From: Nitrospiraceae bacterium
GTDB taxonomy: Bacteria; Nitrospirota; Nitrospiria; Nitrospirales; Nitrospiraceae
DNA length: 6,572 nt
Reading direction: 5' to 3'
Assembly: GCA_011391455.1 (NCBI GenBank)
Contig: JAABQN010000114.1
Coordinates: 1-6,572, forward strand
Shown: positions 1 through 5,889 of the stretch, one piece after another
Layout of the letters: each line of letters opens with the position of its first letter
Numbering within the stretch: position 1 is the first letter of the stretch
Program-made: the position numbers and the translations under genes
Notes under the pieces: model-generated
The model's input: only the letters and a program-made list of their open reading frames with translations
Databases searched by the model: none
What the model was told of the DNA's origin: nothing

Positions 1-1367
1 TCGCCCGGCACTTCGCCATCGAGACCACTGAGGTAGCTATACCGGAAGATGTTTAAGGTCAGGGATTCATAGTCCGCCGATCGTTGAATCTGTAAATCGA
101 TCGCGCGCGGGACCGTGGGACACCAGGCCTTGATCGTCGTCGGCACTTGAATCTGCCGCAGCTCAGCCTCCGTGAAGGTCGCCACTTTCGCGCAAGCCGC
201 CGCGCGGAACTCGATGGGCAGCGCTCGGCCATAGAACGAATCCCACTCTCCAATGAGGATCACGGCATCCCAGCCGAGCCTTACTTGACGTCGTTCTAAT
301 TCCTCGATCAGTGTGCCGAATAGCCGGTCGTCGGATCCGATCTCGTAGGTGAGCCGTACATTGGCAGCCGTCAGCCGATGGAAAAACTCCTGCTCGCAGG
401 CTTCATACGTCTGGCACGCGAGGCCCTTCCCTCCTTCCTTCTTCAGCCCATAGGCCAGGATCCCTTTCATCGCGCTGGCCCAGGGCGAATAGAGCTCGAT
501 GGTCCCATCCCTATTCGGCCAGACTCCCACCCCTTCATGGGGCTCGGCATACAAGGCTCCGGCCTCATCCAGGAGATGACGCAGGGCGGTGGAACTGCGC
601 GGCCCCACGAGCTTGAACGTGACGGCCTGTTGCAACGCCGGATTCAAACGGACCAGCTTGCGCCGGTCGTCGGTCAGGAGGCATTCGCTTTTCTGTGTCG
701 ACTCTTCGCACACCAGGGTCTGCGACAACGAGCTCAGGGTGGCCAAGAGCCCTTGGCTGAGGGCGTCATCGGAAATCCAGATCACCAGGGTGTTCTGGGC
801 TCGATCCTGCCCTTCTCCACAGACCCTGGTCTTGCGAAGCTGATACCACTCGTACGGCAACGCATGGCCGGCGCCCTGACTGTCCCCTTCGATGAACGAA
901 AGATGCCCCTCGTCCTCCGGGACATAGCAGGCCACGCCCAACGCAGTGCCGACCGCATAGCGATCTCGAATACGGGACTCCGTACTCTCCGCATAGGGAT
1001 CGCCACTCATGGTCACCAGTAAAACTGTGATCTGCTCACCCTTCTTGACCCGGTCGGCAATCGCGAGCCGTAGCGGTCTCAGGCGCTGAGCGAGGGAAGA
1101 TTCTGCTGACTGGCTGGATACGGACTTGGGAGATCCGATTGCCGGCGGCGGGGCAGCTCCAATACCACGCTGCACCGCTGCCACCGGATCTTCCCACAGC
1201 CGCGCGCGAACCGAATGCTCACCGGTGGTCTGTTTTACATCCAACCCGCCCCCGACAGGCCGCGAACTGCGCAGTGGCTCCTTCACCAACAGCACGCCGG
1301 CGAGCGCAACCGCGAGGGTGACCACCCCCACGAGGGCGAGCTTCGATTCTCCACTTCCTTTTGCCAT
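1..1367 (-). CDS. Membrane-anchored protein of unknown function, N-terminal part (cut by window edge)
   Basis: An unbroken minus-strand frame runs from ATG at 1367 to the window edge, giving 455 complete codons with no stop. It has a short charged N-terminus, one hydrophobic segment at about residues 10-28, then a low-complexity linker rich in Ser, Pro and Gly (about 30-95). This fits a signal anchor or uncleaved signal peptide with the body outside the cytoplasm. The rest looks like alternating alpha/beta: hydrophobic strands ITVLLVTMSGDPY (about 113-125), NTLVIWISDDALSQ (192-205) and LGWDAVILIGEWDSFYGRALP (364-384, given here only as a motif) precede helices, as in Rossmann or periplasmic-binding-like folds. 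There are several Cys residues (147, 183, 220, 229, 318, 324, 392, 416). I do not recognise the family and assign no function. A weak purine-rich stretch lies upstream of the ATG, and the nearest ATG further upstream is out of frame. The frame is supported by even protein-like composition. The C-terminus is outside the window. Confidence 0.8.
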   Translation of the reverse strand, partial: MAKGSGESKLALVGVVTLAVALAGVLLVKEPLRSSRPVGGGLDVKQTTGEHSVRARLWEDPVAAVQRGIGAAPPPAIGSPKSVSSQSAESSLAQRLRPLRLAIADRVKKGEQITVLLVTMSGDPYAESTESRIRDRYAVGTALGVACYVPEDEGHLSFIEGDSQGAGHALPYEWYQLRKTRVCGEGQDRAQNTLVIWISDDALSQGLLATLSSLSQTLVCEESTQKSECLLTDDRRKLVRLNPALQQAVTFKLVGPRSSTALRHLLDEAGALYAEPHEGVGVWPNRDGTIELYSPWASAMKGILAYGLKKEGGKGLACQTYEACEQEFFHRLTAANVRLTYEIGSDDRLFGTLIEELERRQVRLGWDAVILIGEWDSFYGRALPIEFRAAACAKVATFTEAELRQIQVPTTIKAWCPTVPRAIDLQIQRSADYESLTLNIFRYSYLSGLDGEVPG

Positions 1368-1482
1368 AAATTCGCTCAGCCGTTCCGCCGCCCATGTTCA
1401 GGCGGGAGGCCGTCACTCTACAACAGACTGTGAGGGGGACTGCAAGGTGTTACTGAGCCAACCACCAAATAGTGCGTATGCT

Positions 1483-1517
1483 ACCGTTCATGGTTCGACA
1501 AGCTCACCACGAACGGT
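1483..1517. repeat. 35-bp palindromic repeat (REP/MITE-like)
   Basis: The arms ACCGTTCATGGT (1483-1494) and ACCACGAACGGT (1506-1517) are inverted copies matching at 11 of 12 positions, separated by an 11-nt loop TCGACAAGCTC. The core TTCGACAAGCTCACCACGAAC is a type of palindrome I have seen dispersed between genes in many bacterial genomes, so this is probably a mobile or amplified repeat rather than a gene-specific element. Lying downstream of the dehydrogenase gene, it could also stabilise or end that transcript, although no T-tract follows. Confidence 0.75.
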
Positions 1518-1526
1518 AACTCTGAA

Positions 1527-1602
1527 GCCCGTTCGCCCTGAGCGCTTCGACTCTGCTCAGCACAAGCCTGTCGAAGCCTGCGGTGAGTGTATCGAACCGG
1601 GC
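1527..1602. repeat. Imperfect inverted repeat sharing the TCGAAC/GTCGAA theme
   Basis: The outer arms GCCCGTTCG (1527-1535) and CGAACCGGGC (1593-1602) pair with one bulged base. The inner arms GCTTCGAC (1544-1551) and GTCGAAGC (1570-1577) pair perfectly over 8 bp. Motifs such as CCCTGAGC and CCTGTCGAAGC match the style of the neighbouring palindrome at 1483-1517, so the two are probably degenerate members of one repeat family arranged as a small cluster. The transcript would fold into a long branched hairpin. Confidence 0.6.
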
Positions 1603-1662
1603 GAGAACGCATTATTTGCTGGCCTTATTAGTAACTGCGAAGGGAACTCGGATTTGAGGGGA

Positions 1663-3513
1663 CTACTGCGGGACGACTTTGAAGATGGCGTTGGTGTTGG
1701 AGACGTACACGAATCCGTCGGCGCCGAGCATGAGACTCAAGAGACCCCCTTGTCCACCGTTATAGGCAATGCTGGAGGCGCCGAGTTGGGTGAGATCGGC
1801 GCCGCTGAGAACGACGCGACGCATTCTTCCGCTGTTAAAATCCACGAAAAGCAGATTGTTGCGGTACGCCGCAGGATAGACTGTGGAGTTTTCGGGAATC
1901 GAGATAATGCCGGTCGGAGCAATCGTCGGCGTATAGGCCAGAATCGGATTGAAAAAGTTCGGGTTGTTGGCGATGCCTCCGACAGTCGGCCAGCCATAAT
2001 TTCCTCCGGCCACCGCCCGGTTAATCTCATCGTTGTCGCCCGGGCCATTTTCGGTCTCCCATAGATGCCCTGTGTGAGAATGGAATGTAAATCCGTAACT
2101 GTTTCGATGGCCAAGACTGAAGATTTTCTTTGCGTTCACGTTGGGATTCGAAATGAAAGGATTGTCGGACGGCGGGCTACCATCGGGATTCACCCGCAAG
2201 ATTTTCCCGGCGAGTGACGTGAGGCTTTGCGAGTTCGCCGTGTTCTGGACGTCCCCGATGACGACATAGAGCTTTCCGTCCGGCCCGAATTGAATAATCC
2301 CGCCGTTGTGATTGGCGCTCACCGGCAGGTCGTCGAGGATCGGCGTTTCTTGCGTGCAAATCCCGCTCGACTCCGTATAGCGCACCACGCGGTTCATGGT
2401 CGCTCCGGACACCGTGTAATACGCATAGACAAATTGGTTCTGGGCGAAGTTCGGATCGAGGGTGAGGCCAAGTAGCCCCTGTTCGCCACTCGTCGCAACA
2501 GTGAGTTGACAGAACGGCTGGTTCACGAGCTGCCACTGTGGATTGATAATGCGAATGGCACCGGTCAGGCGCTCATTGAAGAAGATCCGGCCGTCCGGCG
2601 CCAGCGACATCCCCACAGGAAAGTTGAGGCCGCTGATTATTGCGGGAAGCTGGAGTTGCAGATCTCCCGCCGGCGGCTGGCTGACAGAGAAGCTCAGCGT
2701 CTTCTCGCTGCTGGCGAGTTCATTGTGGTTTTGATCGGCTAGAACCATACGGACTGTGTGGGCGGTGGACGGCAGCCCGAAGATGTCGAACGATGTCGCC
2801 GATTTCCAATGGACGAAGTGCGTATGGACCCCGTTGTAGAGGACTCCATTGTCACCGTTGATGCCATTGCCCCCATAGAAATTATAGATGGTGGGGTCAG
2901 TTTCGAGATAGAAATGGAGATGAGACGTTCCAGGATTCCCGATCGTATGGTTCTGAACTGCGAAGGCAACAGTGACCGGTCCAACGGGAACAGCCGCCCC
3001 GGCCAATGGACTCGTAATCGCGATCGTCGGCGCAATACCAGGAATCAGGCCAGGCGGAGTATTGGGGTTCTCAGGTTTAGAAGTTACGTTCAGCGGAGAA
3101 AACTCGGGTGTCGAGTGGCCTGTTCCCGCATCCATCGTGACAAAACCTAAGTCAACCGGGCCCGCGCTGTTGAACGAAAAGACGTTGGTCCCGCCGAGGT
3201 AGAAGGGAAACAGGCTGCCGTTGCTGATGAAAAACAGACGAAGATTCGATCCGACCGGCAAACTCGCCAGGGTAAACGGGAAACGGCCTGGTGCGCTCGG
3301 GGACCGGCCGGCCGTGTCGTCCTCGACAACGATTTGGTCGTTGTCGTTCATCGCAACAATGCGCGTCCCGCCCACCGTCCCGCTGACTGTGACCGTATTC
3401 GCCACGGCGATCGGATTCTCCCCACCCCCACTCTCCGTGCAGGCACTGAAGAAAAGCACCAGCCCAGCAAGGGCGAGGGATCGAACGATGACATTGTGTG
3501 CCTTGAAGATCAT
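1663..3513 (-). CDS. Lipoprotein PQQ-dependent glucose/sorbosone dehydrogenase with His-rich Ig-like domain
   Basis: This 616-residue protein probably oxidises a sugar or related alcohol outside the cytoplasm using pyrroloquinoline quinone; the substrate is unknown. Residues 1-25 form a lipoprotein signal (hydrophobic core, then FFSAC with Cys25). Residues about 38-140 are a beta-rich segment. Residues about 160-278 look like an Ig-type sandwich with many histidines (SHLHFYLE, VHTHFVHW). Residues about 285-616 match the GSDH/sGDH six-bladed propeller: GEQGLLGLTLDPNF (343-356), NHNGG with likely catalytic His402, LGHRN with Arg470-Asn471 as in the PQQ site, and NGPGDNDEINR (489-499) in the calcium-binding region, followed by GGNYGWP. 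No CxxCH haem motif is present, so the electron acceptor must be separate. ATG at 3513 follows the Shine-Dalgarno sequence AGGCGG. Family-level confidence is good; the exact reaction is inferred. Confidence 0.88.
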   Translation of the reverse strand: MIFKAHNVIVRSLALAGLVLFFSACTESGGGENPIAVANTVTVSGTVGGTRIVAMNDNDQIVVEDDTAGRSPSAPGRFPFTLASLPVGSNLRLFFISNGSLFPFYLGGTNVFSFNSAGPVDLGFVTMDAGTGHSTPEFSPLNVTSKPENPNTPPGLIPGIAPTIAITSPLAGAAVPVGPVTVAFAVQNHTIGNPGTSHLHFYLETDPTIYNFYGGNGINGDNGVLYNGVHTHFVHWKSATSFDIFGLPSTAHTVRMVLADQNHNELASSEKTLSFSVSQPPAGDLQLQLPAIISGLNFPVGMSLAPDGRIFFNERLTGAIRIINPQWQLVNQPFCQLTVATSGEQGLLGLTLDPNFAQNQFVYAYYTVSGATMNRVVRYTESSGICTQETPILDDLPVSANHNGGIIQFGPDGKLYVVIGDVQNTANSQSLTSLAGKILRVNPDGSPPSDNPFISNPNVNAKKIFSLGHRNSYGFTFHSHTGHLWETENGPGDNDEINRAVAGGNYGWPTVGGIANNPNFFNPILAYTPTIAPTGIISIPENSTVYPAAYRNNLLFVDFNSGRMRRVVLSGADLTQLGASSIAYNGGQGGLLSLMLGADGFVYVSNTNAIFKVVPQ

Positions 3514-3629
3514 ATGTCCGCCTATTGTGTCTGAGGACTACTCAACAACGAATCCACAGGACAGTGAGTCGAGCGGCCTCCCGGGTTAAACACTGCTTTT
3601 CAGGAGAGCATAAAGAATGCCGAGACGGC
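3514..3629. other. Gap between selO and the dehydrogenase gene
   Basis: This 116-bp spacer separates two minus-strand genes. It has a Shine-Dalgarno-like AGGCGG just upstream of the dehydrogenase ATG and a short palindrome next to the selO stop codon (listed separately). I see no strong promoter, so co-transcription with selO remains possible but is not shown. Confidence 0.5.
3619..3629 (-). terminator. Possible weak terminator hairpin after selO
   Basis: Immediately after the selO TAA, the minus strand reads GCCG-TCT-CGGC, a perfect 4-bp stem with a 3-nt loop, followed by the T-rich stretch ATTCTTTAT. The arrangement is that of an intrinsic terminator, but the stem is short and the T-tract is interrupted, so at most partial termination is expected. 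Confidence 0.25.
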
Positions 3630-5105
3630 TTAGGACGAGCAACTGACCGCTAAATGCTTGCCCCAGTTGGGAGGCGGAGAAGCGTAAGCATCCATGCCTG
3701 GCTGGTCACTGTAGGGATTTTGCAGCAGGATGAGCAACCGATCGATTTCGGAGAAGTCCTTCTTCTGTGCCTTCTCGATGGCGGTCTGCGCCAGATAGTT
3801 GCGGAGCACGTACTTGGGATTGACGCGGTTCATGTGGACCATACGGTCCTCGTCTCGGCTCCCCTCTTCGTGCAGTCGGTCTTTGTACCGGCGAGCCCAC
3901 TGGTCAAATGCGCCACGATCCAGAAAAAAGTCTCGGAGCGGTTCGTTCTGCGATTCAGGCCCGGCTTGAAACAGCCCCAAGGTTCGAAAGAAGTTCGTGT
4001 AATCAACATGGTGTAGATGCATGAGCGCCAGGAGGTCTTGGATCAATGATGCATCCTCCTCCTTTGTCTCGATGAGTCCGAACTTGGCCCGCATCAACTC
4101 CATGTACCGTCCTTCGCAGAGGGGGGTATAACGGTCGAGTGCGGCCTTCAACTCTTCCTTTTGGGCCAAGGGAAGCAGCGCCTGCGCGAGACAGCTGAGA
4201 TTCCAGAGGCCGATATAGGGCTGTTGATTGAAGGCATAGCGGCCATTGTGGTCGGAGTGGTTGCAGATGAAACCAGGGTCGTAGTCGTCGATGAATCCAA
4301 ACGGACCGTAATCGAGCGTGATGCCAAGGATCGACATGTTGTCGGTGTTCATCACGCCGTGCGCCCAACCGACGGCTTGCCATTGGGAAATCAGCTTCGC
4401 GGTACGCTCGACGACCTCATGAAAGAAGCGAGCATACTTGTCTGCCGTTTCCACGAGATGAGGATAGTGATGCGCGATCACGTAGTCGGCCAGCACTTTG
4501 AGCTGCTCATATTGTTTCCGATAATAGAGAATCTCGAACGAGCCGAACCGCACGTGAGAGGGCGCCATGCGAAGGACGATCGCGCCGGTCTCGACCTGTT
4601 CGCGAAATACTTTATGTTCGCTGCCGACGATGCAGAGCGCCCGCGTCGTCGGAATGCCGAGGCCGTGCATGGCTTCGCTGCAGAGATATTCACGAATGGT
4701 CGAGCGCAACACTGCACGGCCATCGCCGTCTCGTGAAAAGGGCGTAAGGCCTGCGCCTTTGAGTTGCAAGTCCCATCGCTCGCCCCGCTCGTTTCGCGCT
4801 TCACCCAAAAGAATCGCGCGACCGTCTCCCAGCTGCGGCACATAGACCCCAAACTGATGACCTGAATAGAGCATCGCCAACGGCTCCATCCCTGGGACAA
4901 GCATGCTCCCGCCGAACACGCCGGCAAACTCCGGTCGTTTCGCTTGCTCCGGATCAAGGTCAATCAGTTCGGCTGCTGAAGGATTGAAACTAACGAGATG
5001 AGGAGGTTCGGAAAATGGGGTGGGGCTCAACTTCGCATAGAAGGATTCTGGCAACCGGGCATAGGTATTGTCGAAGGAGAGCGTTTCCAGGCTGTGCTTG
5101 GTCAT
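3630..5105 (-). CDS. selO: Protein adenylyltransferase SelO (UPF0061/YdiU family)
   Basis: SelO has a protein-kinase-like fold but binds ATP inverted and transfers AMP to Ser, Thr or Tyr of target proteins; in bacteria it is linked to redox homeostasis. The 491 residues match the usual bacterial length. Family hallmarks are visible: LYSGHQFGVYVPQLGDGRA (80-98), LQLKGAGLTPFSRDGDGR (113-130) with the ATP-site Lys116, and HGVMNTDNMSI (249-259) with the proposed catalytic Asp255 and metal ligand Asn256. Asp265 lies in LDYGPFGF, followed by DDYDPGFICNHSD. The protein ends in SCSS: Cys489 is third from the end, where animal SelO carries selenocysteine. Cys281 (FICNHSD) and Cys489 correspond to the two cysteines reported to form a regulatory disulfide in E. 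coli SelO. The ATG at 5105 is the only possible start, because an in-frame TAG lies 18 nt upstream. Its Shine-Dalgarno site is poor. Confidence 0.96.
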   Translation of the reverse strand: MTKHSLETLSFDNTYARLPESFYAKLSPTPFSEPPHLVSFNPSAAELIDLDPEQAKRPEFAGVFGGSMLVPGMEPLAMLYSGHQFGVYVPQLGDGRAILLGEARNERGERWDLQLKGAGLTPFSRDGDGRAVLRSTIREYLCSEAMHGLGIPTTRALCIVGSEHKVFREQVETGAIVLRMAPSHVRFGSFEILYYRKQYEQLKVLADYVIAHHYPHLVETADKYARFFHEVVERTAKLISQWQAVGWAHGVMNTDNMSILGITLDYGPFGFIDDYDPGFICNHSDHNGRYAFNQQPYIGLWNLSCLAQALLPLAQKEELKAALDRYTPLCEGRYMELMRAKFGLIETKEEDASLIQDLLALMHLHHVDYTNFFRTLGLFQAGPESQNEPLRDFFLDRGAFDQWARRYKDRLHEEGSRDEDRMVHMNRVNPKYVLRNYLAQTAIEKAQKKDFSEIDRLLILLQNPYSDQPGMDAYASPPPNWGKHLAVSCSS

Positions 5106-5123
5106 GGATAAAACATACCGGGT

Positions 5124-5357
5124 CTAGCTCACTCTATCGCTCACGCCCTGGATGTCCCGATCGACCGTAAAGACAAACACCCGTTCGCCGACTTTCACAT
5201 CGATATCGGTAAAGAGTGAAAGGGTCTTGGCGCCTGTAATTTTGTTTACTTGCTCGCAGAGTTTGTCGCGACCCAGAGCGATCAAGTTCTGCCTAATCGC
5301 TTTACCATTTCTGATTGAGACCGGGATCTCCCGGCCTGTAGCCGGCCCGATGCAGGA
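5124..5357 (-). pseudogene. C-terminal remnant resembling DUF2294/MpsC
   Basis: An open minus-strand frame of 77 codons ends at TAG (5124-5126), 18 nt before the selO ATG, and is closed upstream by TAA (5358-5360). It contains no ATG or GTG; only a TTG at 5283-5285 (residue 25) could start it. From about residue 19 it reads like the C-terminal half of DUF2294/MpsC proteins: a basic helix (AIRQNLIALGRDKL), then NKITGAKTLSLFTDIDVKVG and ERVFVFTVDRDI, matching the family pattern of ITG, a strand, S/T-D-I, G-E-R-V and VFTLDR. MpsC was proposed to belong to a sodium-translocating, membrane-potential-generating system. Family members normally have over 100 residues, so the N-terminal half is missing. 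It is most likely a decayed gene now lying in the selO leader. A short protein started at TTG cannot be excluded. The family assignment is from memory of the pattern. Confidence 0.55.
5321..5345. repeat. Adjacent GC-rich palindromes in the selO leader
   Basis: CCGGGA-TC-TCCCGG (5321-5334) is a perfect 6-bp-arm palindrome. It is followed by an overlapping CCGGC-CTGTA-GCCGG (5331-5345) with perfect 5-bp arms. The two are mutually exclusive in RNA. They lie just downstream of the predicted minus-strand promoter, at the very 5' end of the putative selO transcript, and could form a stable 5' hairpin. A regulatory role is only a possibility. Confidence 0.35.
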
Positions 5358-5385
5358 TTATAGGGGTGCACCCTCGCTCGAACAA
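5357..5385 (-). promoter_or_regulatory. Predicted sigma70-type promoter for the selO transcript
   Basis: On the minus strand, TTGTTC (5380-5385) is followed after exactly 17 nt by a perfect TATAAT (5357-5362). Transcription would start at about 5350, some 245 nt before the selO ATG, and would read through the MpsC-like remnant. The perfect -10 box and ideal spacing make this the best promoter in the window, although the -35 box matches the consensus only at TTG. Confidence 0.55.
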
Positions 5386-5413
5386 GCGCAAACGTAAGCC
5401 CTGCATCCCGCCC

Positions 5414-5443
5414 TTGTCTTCACGACCGGAACTTGTCTAGAAT
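5414..5443 (+). promoter_or_regulatory. Predicted promoter for the 89-residue protein gene
   Basis: TTGTCT (5414-5419) and TAGAAT (5438-5443) are separated by 18 nt and match the sigma70 boxes at 4 and 5 of 6 positions. The start point would be at about 5450, giving a leader of some 30 nt. It is divergent from the selO promoter, with the two -35 boxes about 28 nt apart, so a shared regulator could sit between them. Confidence 0.4.
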
Positions 5444-5445
5444 GG

Positions 5446-5459
5446 CCGCTCTTAAGCGG
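5446..5459 (+). repeat. Short hairpin before the 89-residue protein gene
   Basis: CCGCT-CTTA-AGCGG is a perfect 5-bp-arm inverted repeat ending 9 nt before the Shine-Dalgarno site. An outer pair GGAAC (5428-5432) and GTTCC (5459-5463) partly extends the symmetry. It could be an operator overlapping the start point or an RNA hairpin; by itself a 5-bp stem is weak evidence. Confidence 0.3.
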
Positions 5460-5479
5460 TTCCACGACGGAGGCATAGG

Positions 5480-5749
5480 GTGAAGGGTCTACGATTTGAG
5501 CGCATCGGGAAAAATCGCTACTACAATGTGGTGTTCCACATGGGGAGCAGCTACGTGCCGGTCAGCGATGAAACGGTGGAAGAACTTAAGGCCCAAAGCC
5601 TACTCCCCGTCGAACGGTTTCTCGACCTCTTGATCGACCGCGTCGGGTACTCCTCCTACCTCAAAGAACAAATCCGCACAGAACTCAAATCCTCCGGCGA
5701 TGCGGTGACGCAGATTACGGTACTACAAGGCGCCATCCGCGACCTCTAG
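5480..5749 (+). CDS. Small hypothetical protein (89 aa)
   Basis: I do not recognise this family. The gene starts with GTG at 5480, preceded by a consensus GGAGG (5469-5473) with a 6-nt spacer, and is the only plus-strand gene in the window. The product is soluble, with no signal peptide or membrane segment. The N-terminal part (about 3-30) is beta-like and aromatic (LRFERIGKNRYYNVVFHMGS). Residues 31-75 look helical and charged (VSDETVEELKAQSLL, then FLDLLIDRVGYSSYLKEQIR), and the tail is another helix. There are no Cys residues and no catalytic motif. A small dimeric or regulatory protein is possible but unsupported. It stands alone: selO is divergent on the left, vapBC convergent on the right, and an inverted-repeat element begins 2 nt after its stop. 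The start, Shine-Dalgarno site and promoter argue that it is a real gene. Confidence 0.75.
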   Translation: MKGLRFERIGKNRYYNVVFHMGSSYVPVSDETVEELKAQSLLPVERFLDLLIDRVGYSSYLKEQIRTELKSSGDAVTQITVLQGAIRDL

Positions 5750-5751
5750 TC

Positions 5752-5869
5752 GGCTGCTGAAAATTCCCTCCAGCATCGTCTCAGTCGTCCGCCCACCTCG
5801 ACGTACAGAAACAGTACGCCTCGACGTCCGAACTCCCTGCGGCCTTGCTGGCAGAAATTTTGAGCAGCC
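5752..5869. repeat. 118-bp nested inverted-repeat element (MITE-like / bidirectional terminator)
   Basis: The ends GGCTGCTGAAAATT (5752-5765) and AATTTTGAGCAGCC (5856-5869) are inverted copies matching at 13 of 14 positions. Inside, CCAGCA (5770-5775) pairs with TGCTGG (5846-5851). At the centre, CGTAC (5802-5806) pairs with GTACG (5814-5818) around the loop AGAAACA, flanked by the 9-bp direct repeat CCTCGACGT (5796-5804, 5819-5827). The whole unit would fold into a long cruciform or hairpin. It fills the gap between two convergent genes. The A- and T-runs inside the GC-rich ends would serve as U-tracts in either direction, so it may terminate both transcripts. Terminal inverted repeats without coding capacity also fit a MITE-like dispersed element. 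Confidence 0.75.
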
Positions 5870-5889
5870 TCTGGAGTCTCTGAAATAGA

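Larger units (their letters stand above)
1368..1662. other. Intergenic region with palindromic repeats
   Basis: These 295 bases lie between two minus-strand genes and show no credible coding frame. The half nearer the dehydrogenase gene holds two hairpin-forming repeats (listed separately). The half nearer the downstream gene (1368-1480) should carry its promoter. The best candidate I see on the minus strand is weak: TTGCAG at 1440-1445, 17 nt, then TGTAGA at 1417-1422. I would not rely on it. Confidence 0.6.

Noticed and set aside
378..1022. Plus-strand open frame of 214 codons
   Set aside because: It lies wholly antisense to the 455-codon minus-strand gene, whose product is far more protein-like. 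The plus-strand frame has no good ribosome-binding site and its product looks like an antisense artefact.
1440..1445. Promoter for the left-edge gene (TTGCAG / TGTAGA)
   Set aside because: The -10 box matches the consensus at only three positions, so it is mentioned in the intergenic entry but not listed as a promoter.
1483..1602. CRISPR array
   Set aside because: The repeats are two unequal palindromes with no regular spacers of 30-40 nt and no cas genes nearby.
1126..2064. Plus-strand open frame of 312 codons
   Set aside because: It spans the antisense of two genes and the palindromic repeats between them, has low-complexity Ser/Thr/Arg/Pro composition, and conflicts with the well-supported dehydrogenase lipoprotein.
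4161..4736. Plus-strand open frame of 191 codons inside selO
   Set aside because: It is antisense to the conserved SelO core motifs and has no domain of its own.
5152..5397. Plus-strand open frame of 81 codons opposite the MpsC-like remnant
   Set aside because: The opposite strand carries recognisable DUF2294-like sequence, while this frame has no family features and no ribosome-binding site.
5300..5406. Minus-strand ATG frame of about 34 codons starting at 5406
   Set aside because: It runs through the predicted promoter and part of the remnant in another frame. The product resembles no protein, and a frameshift joining it to the MpsC-like frame does not restore the family's N-terminal pattern.
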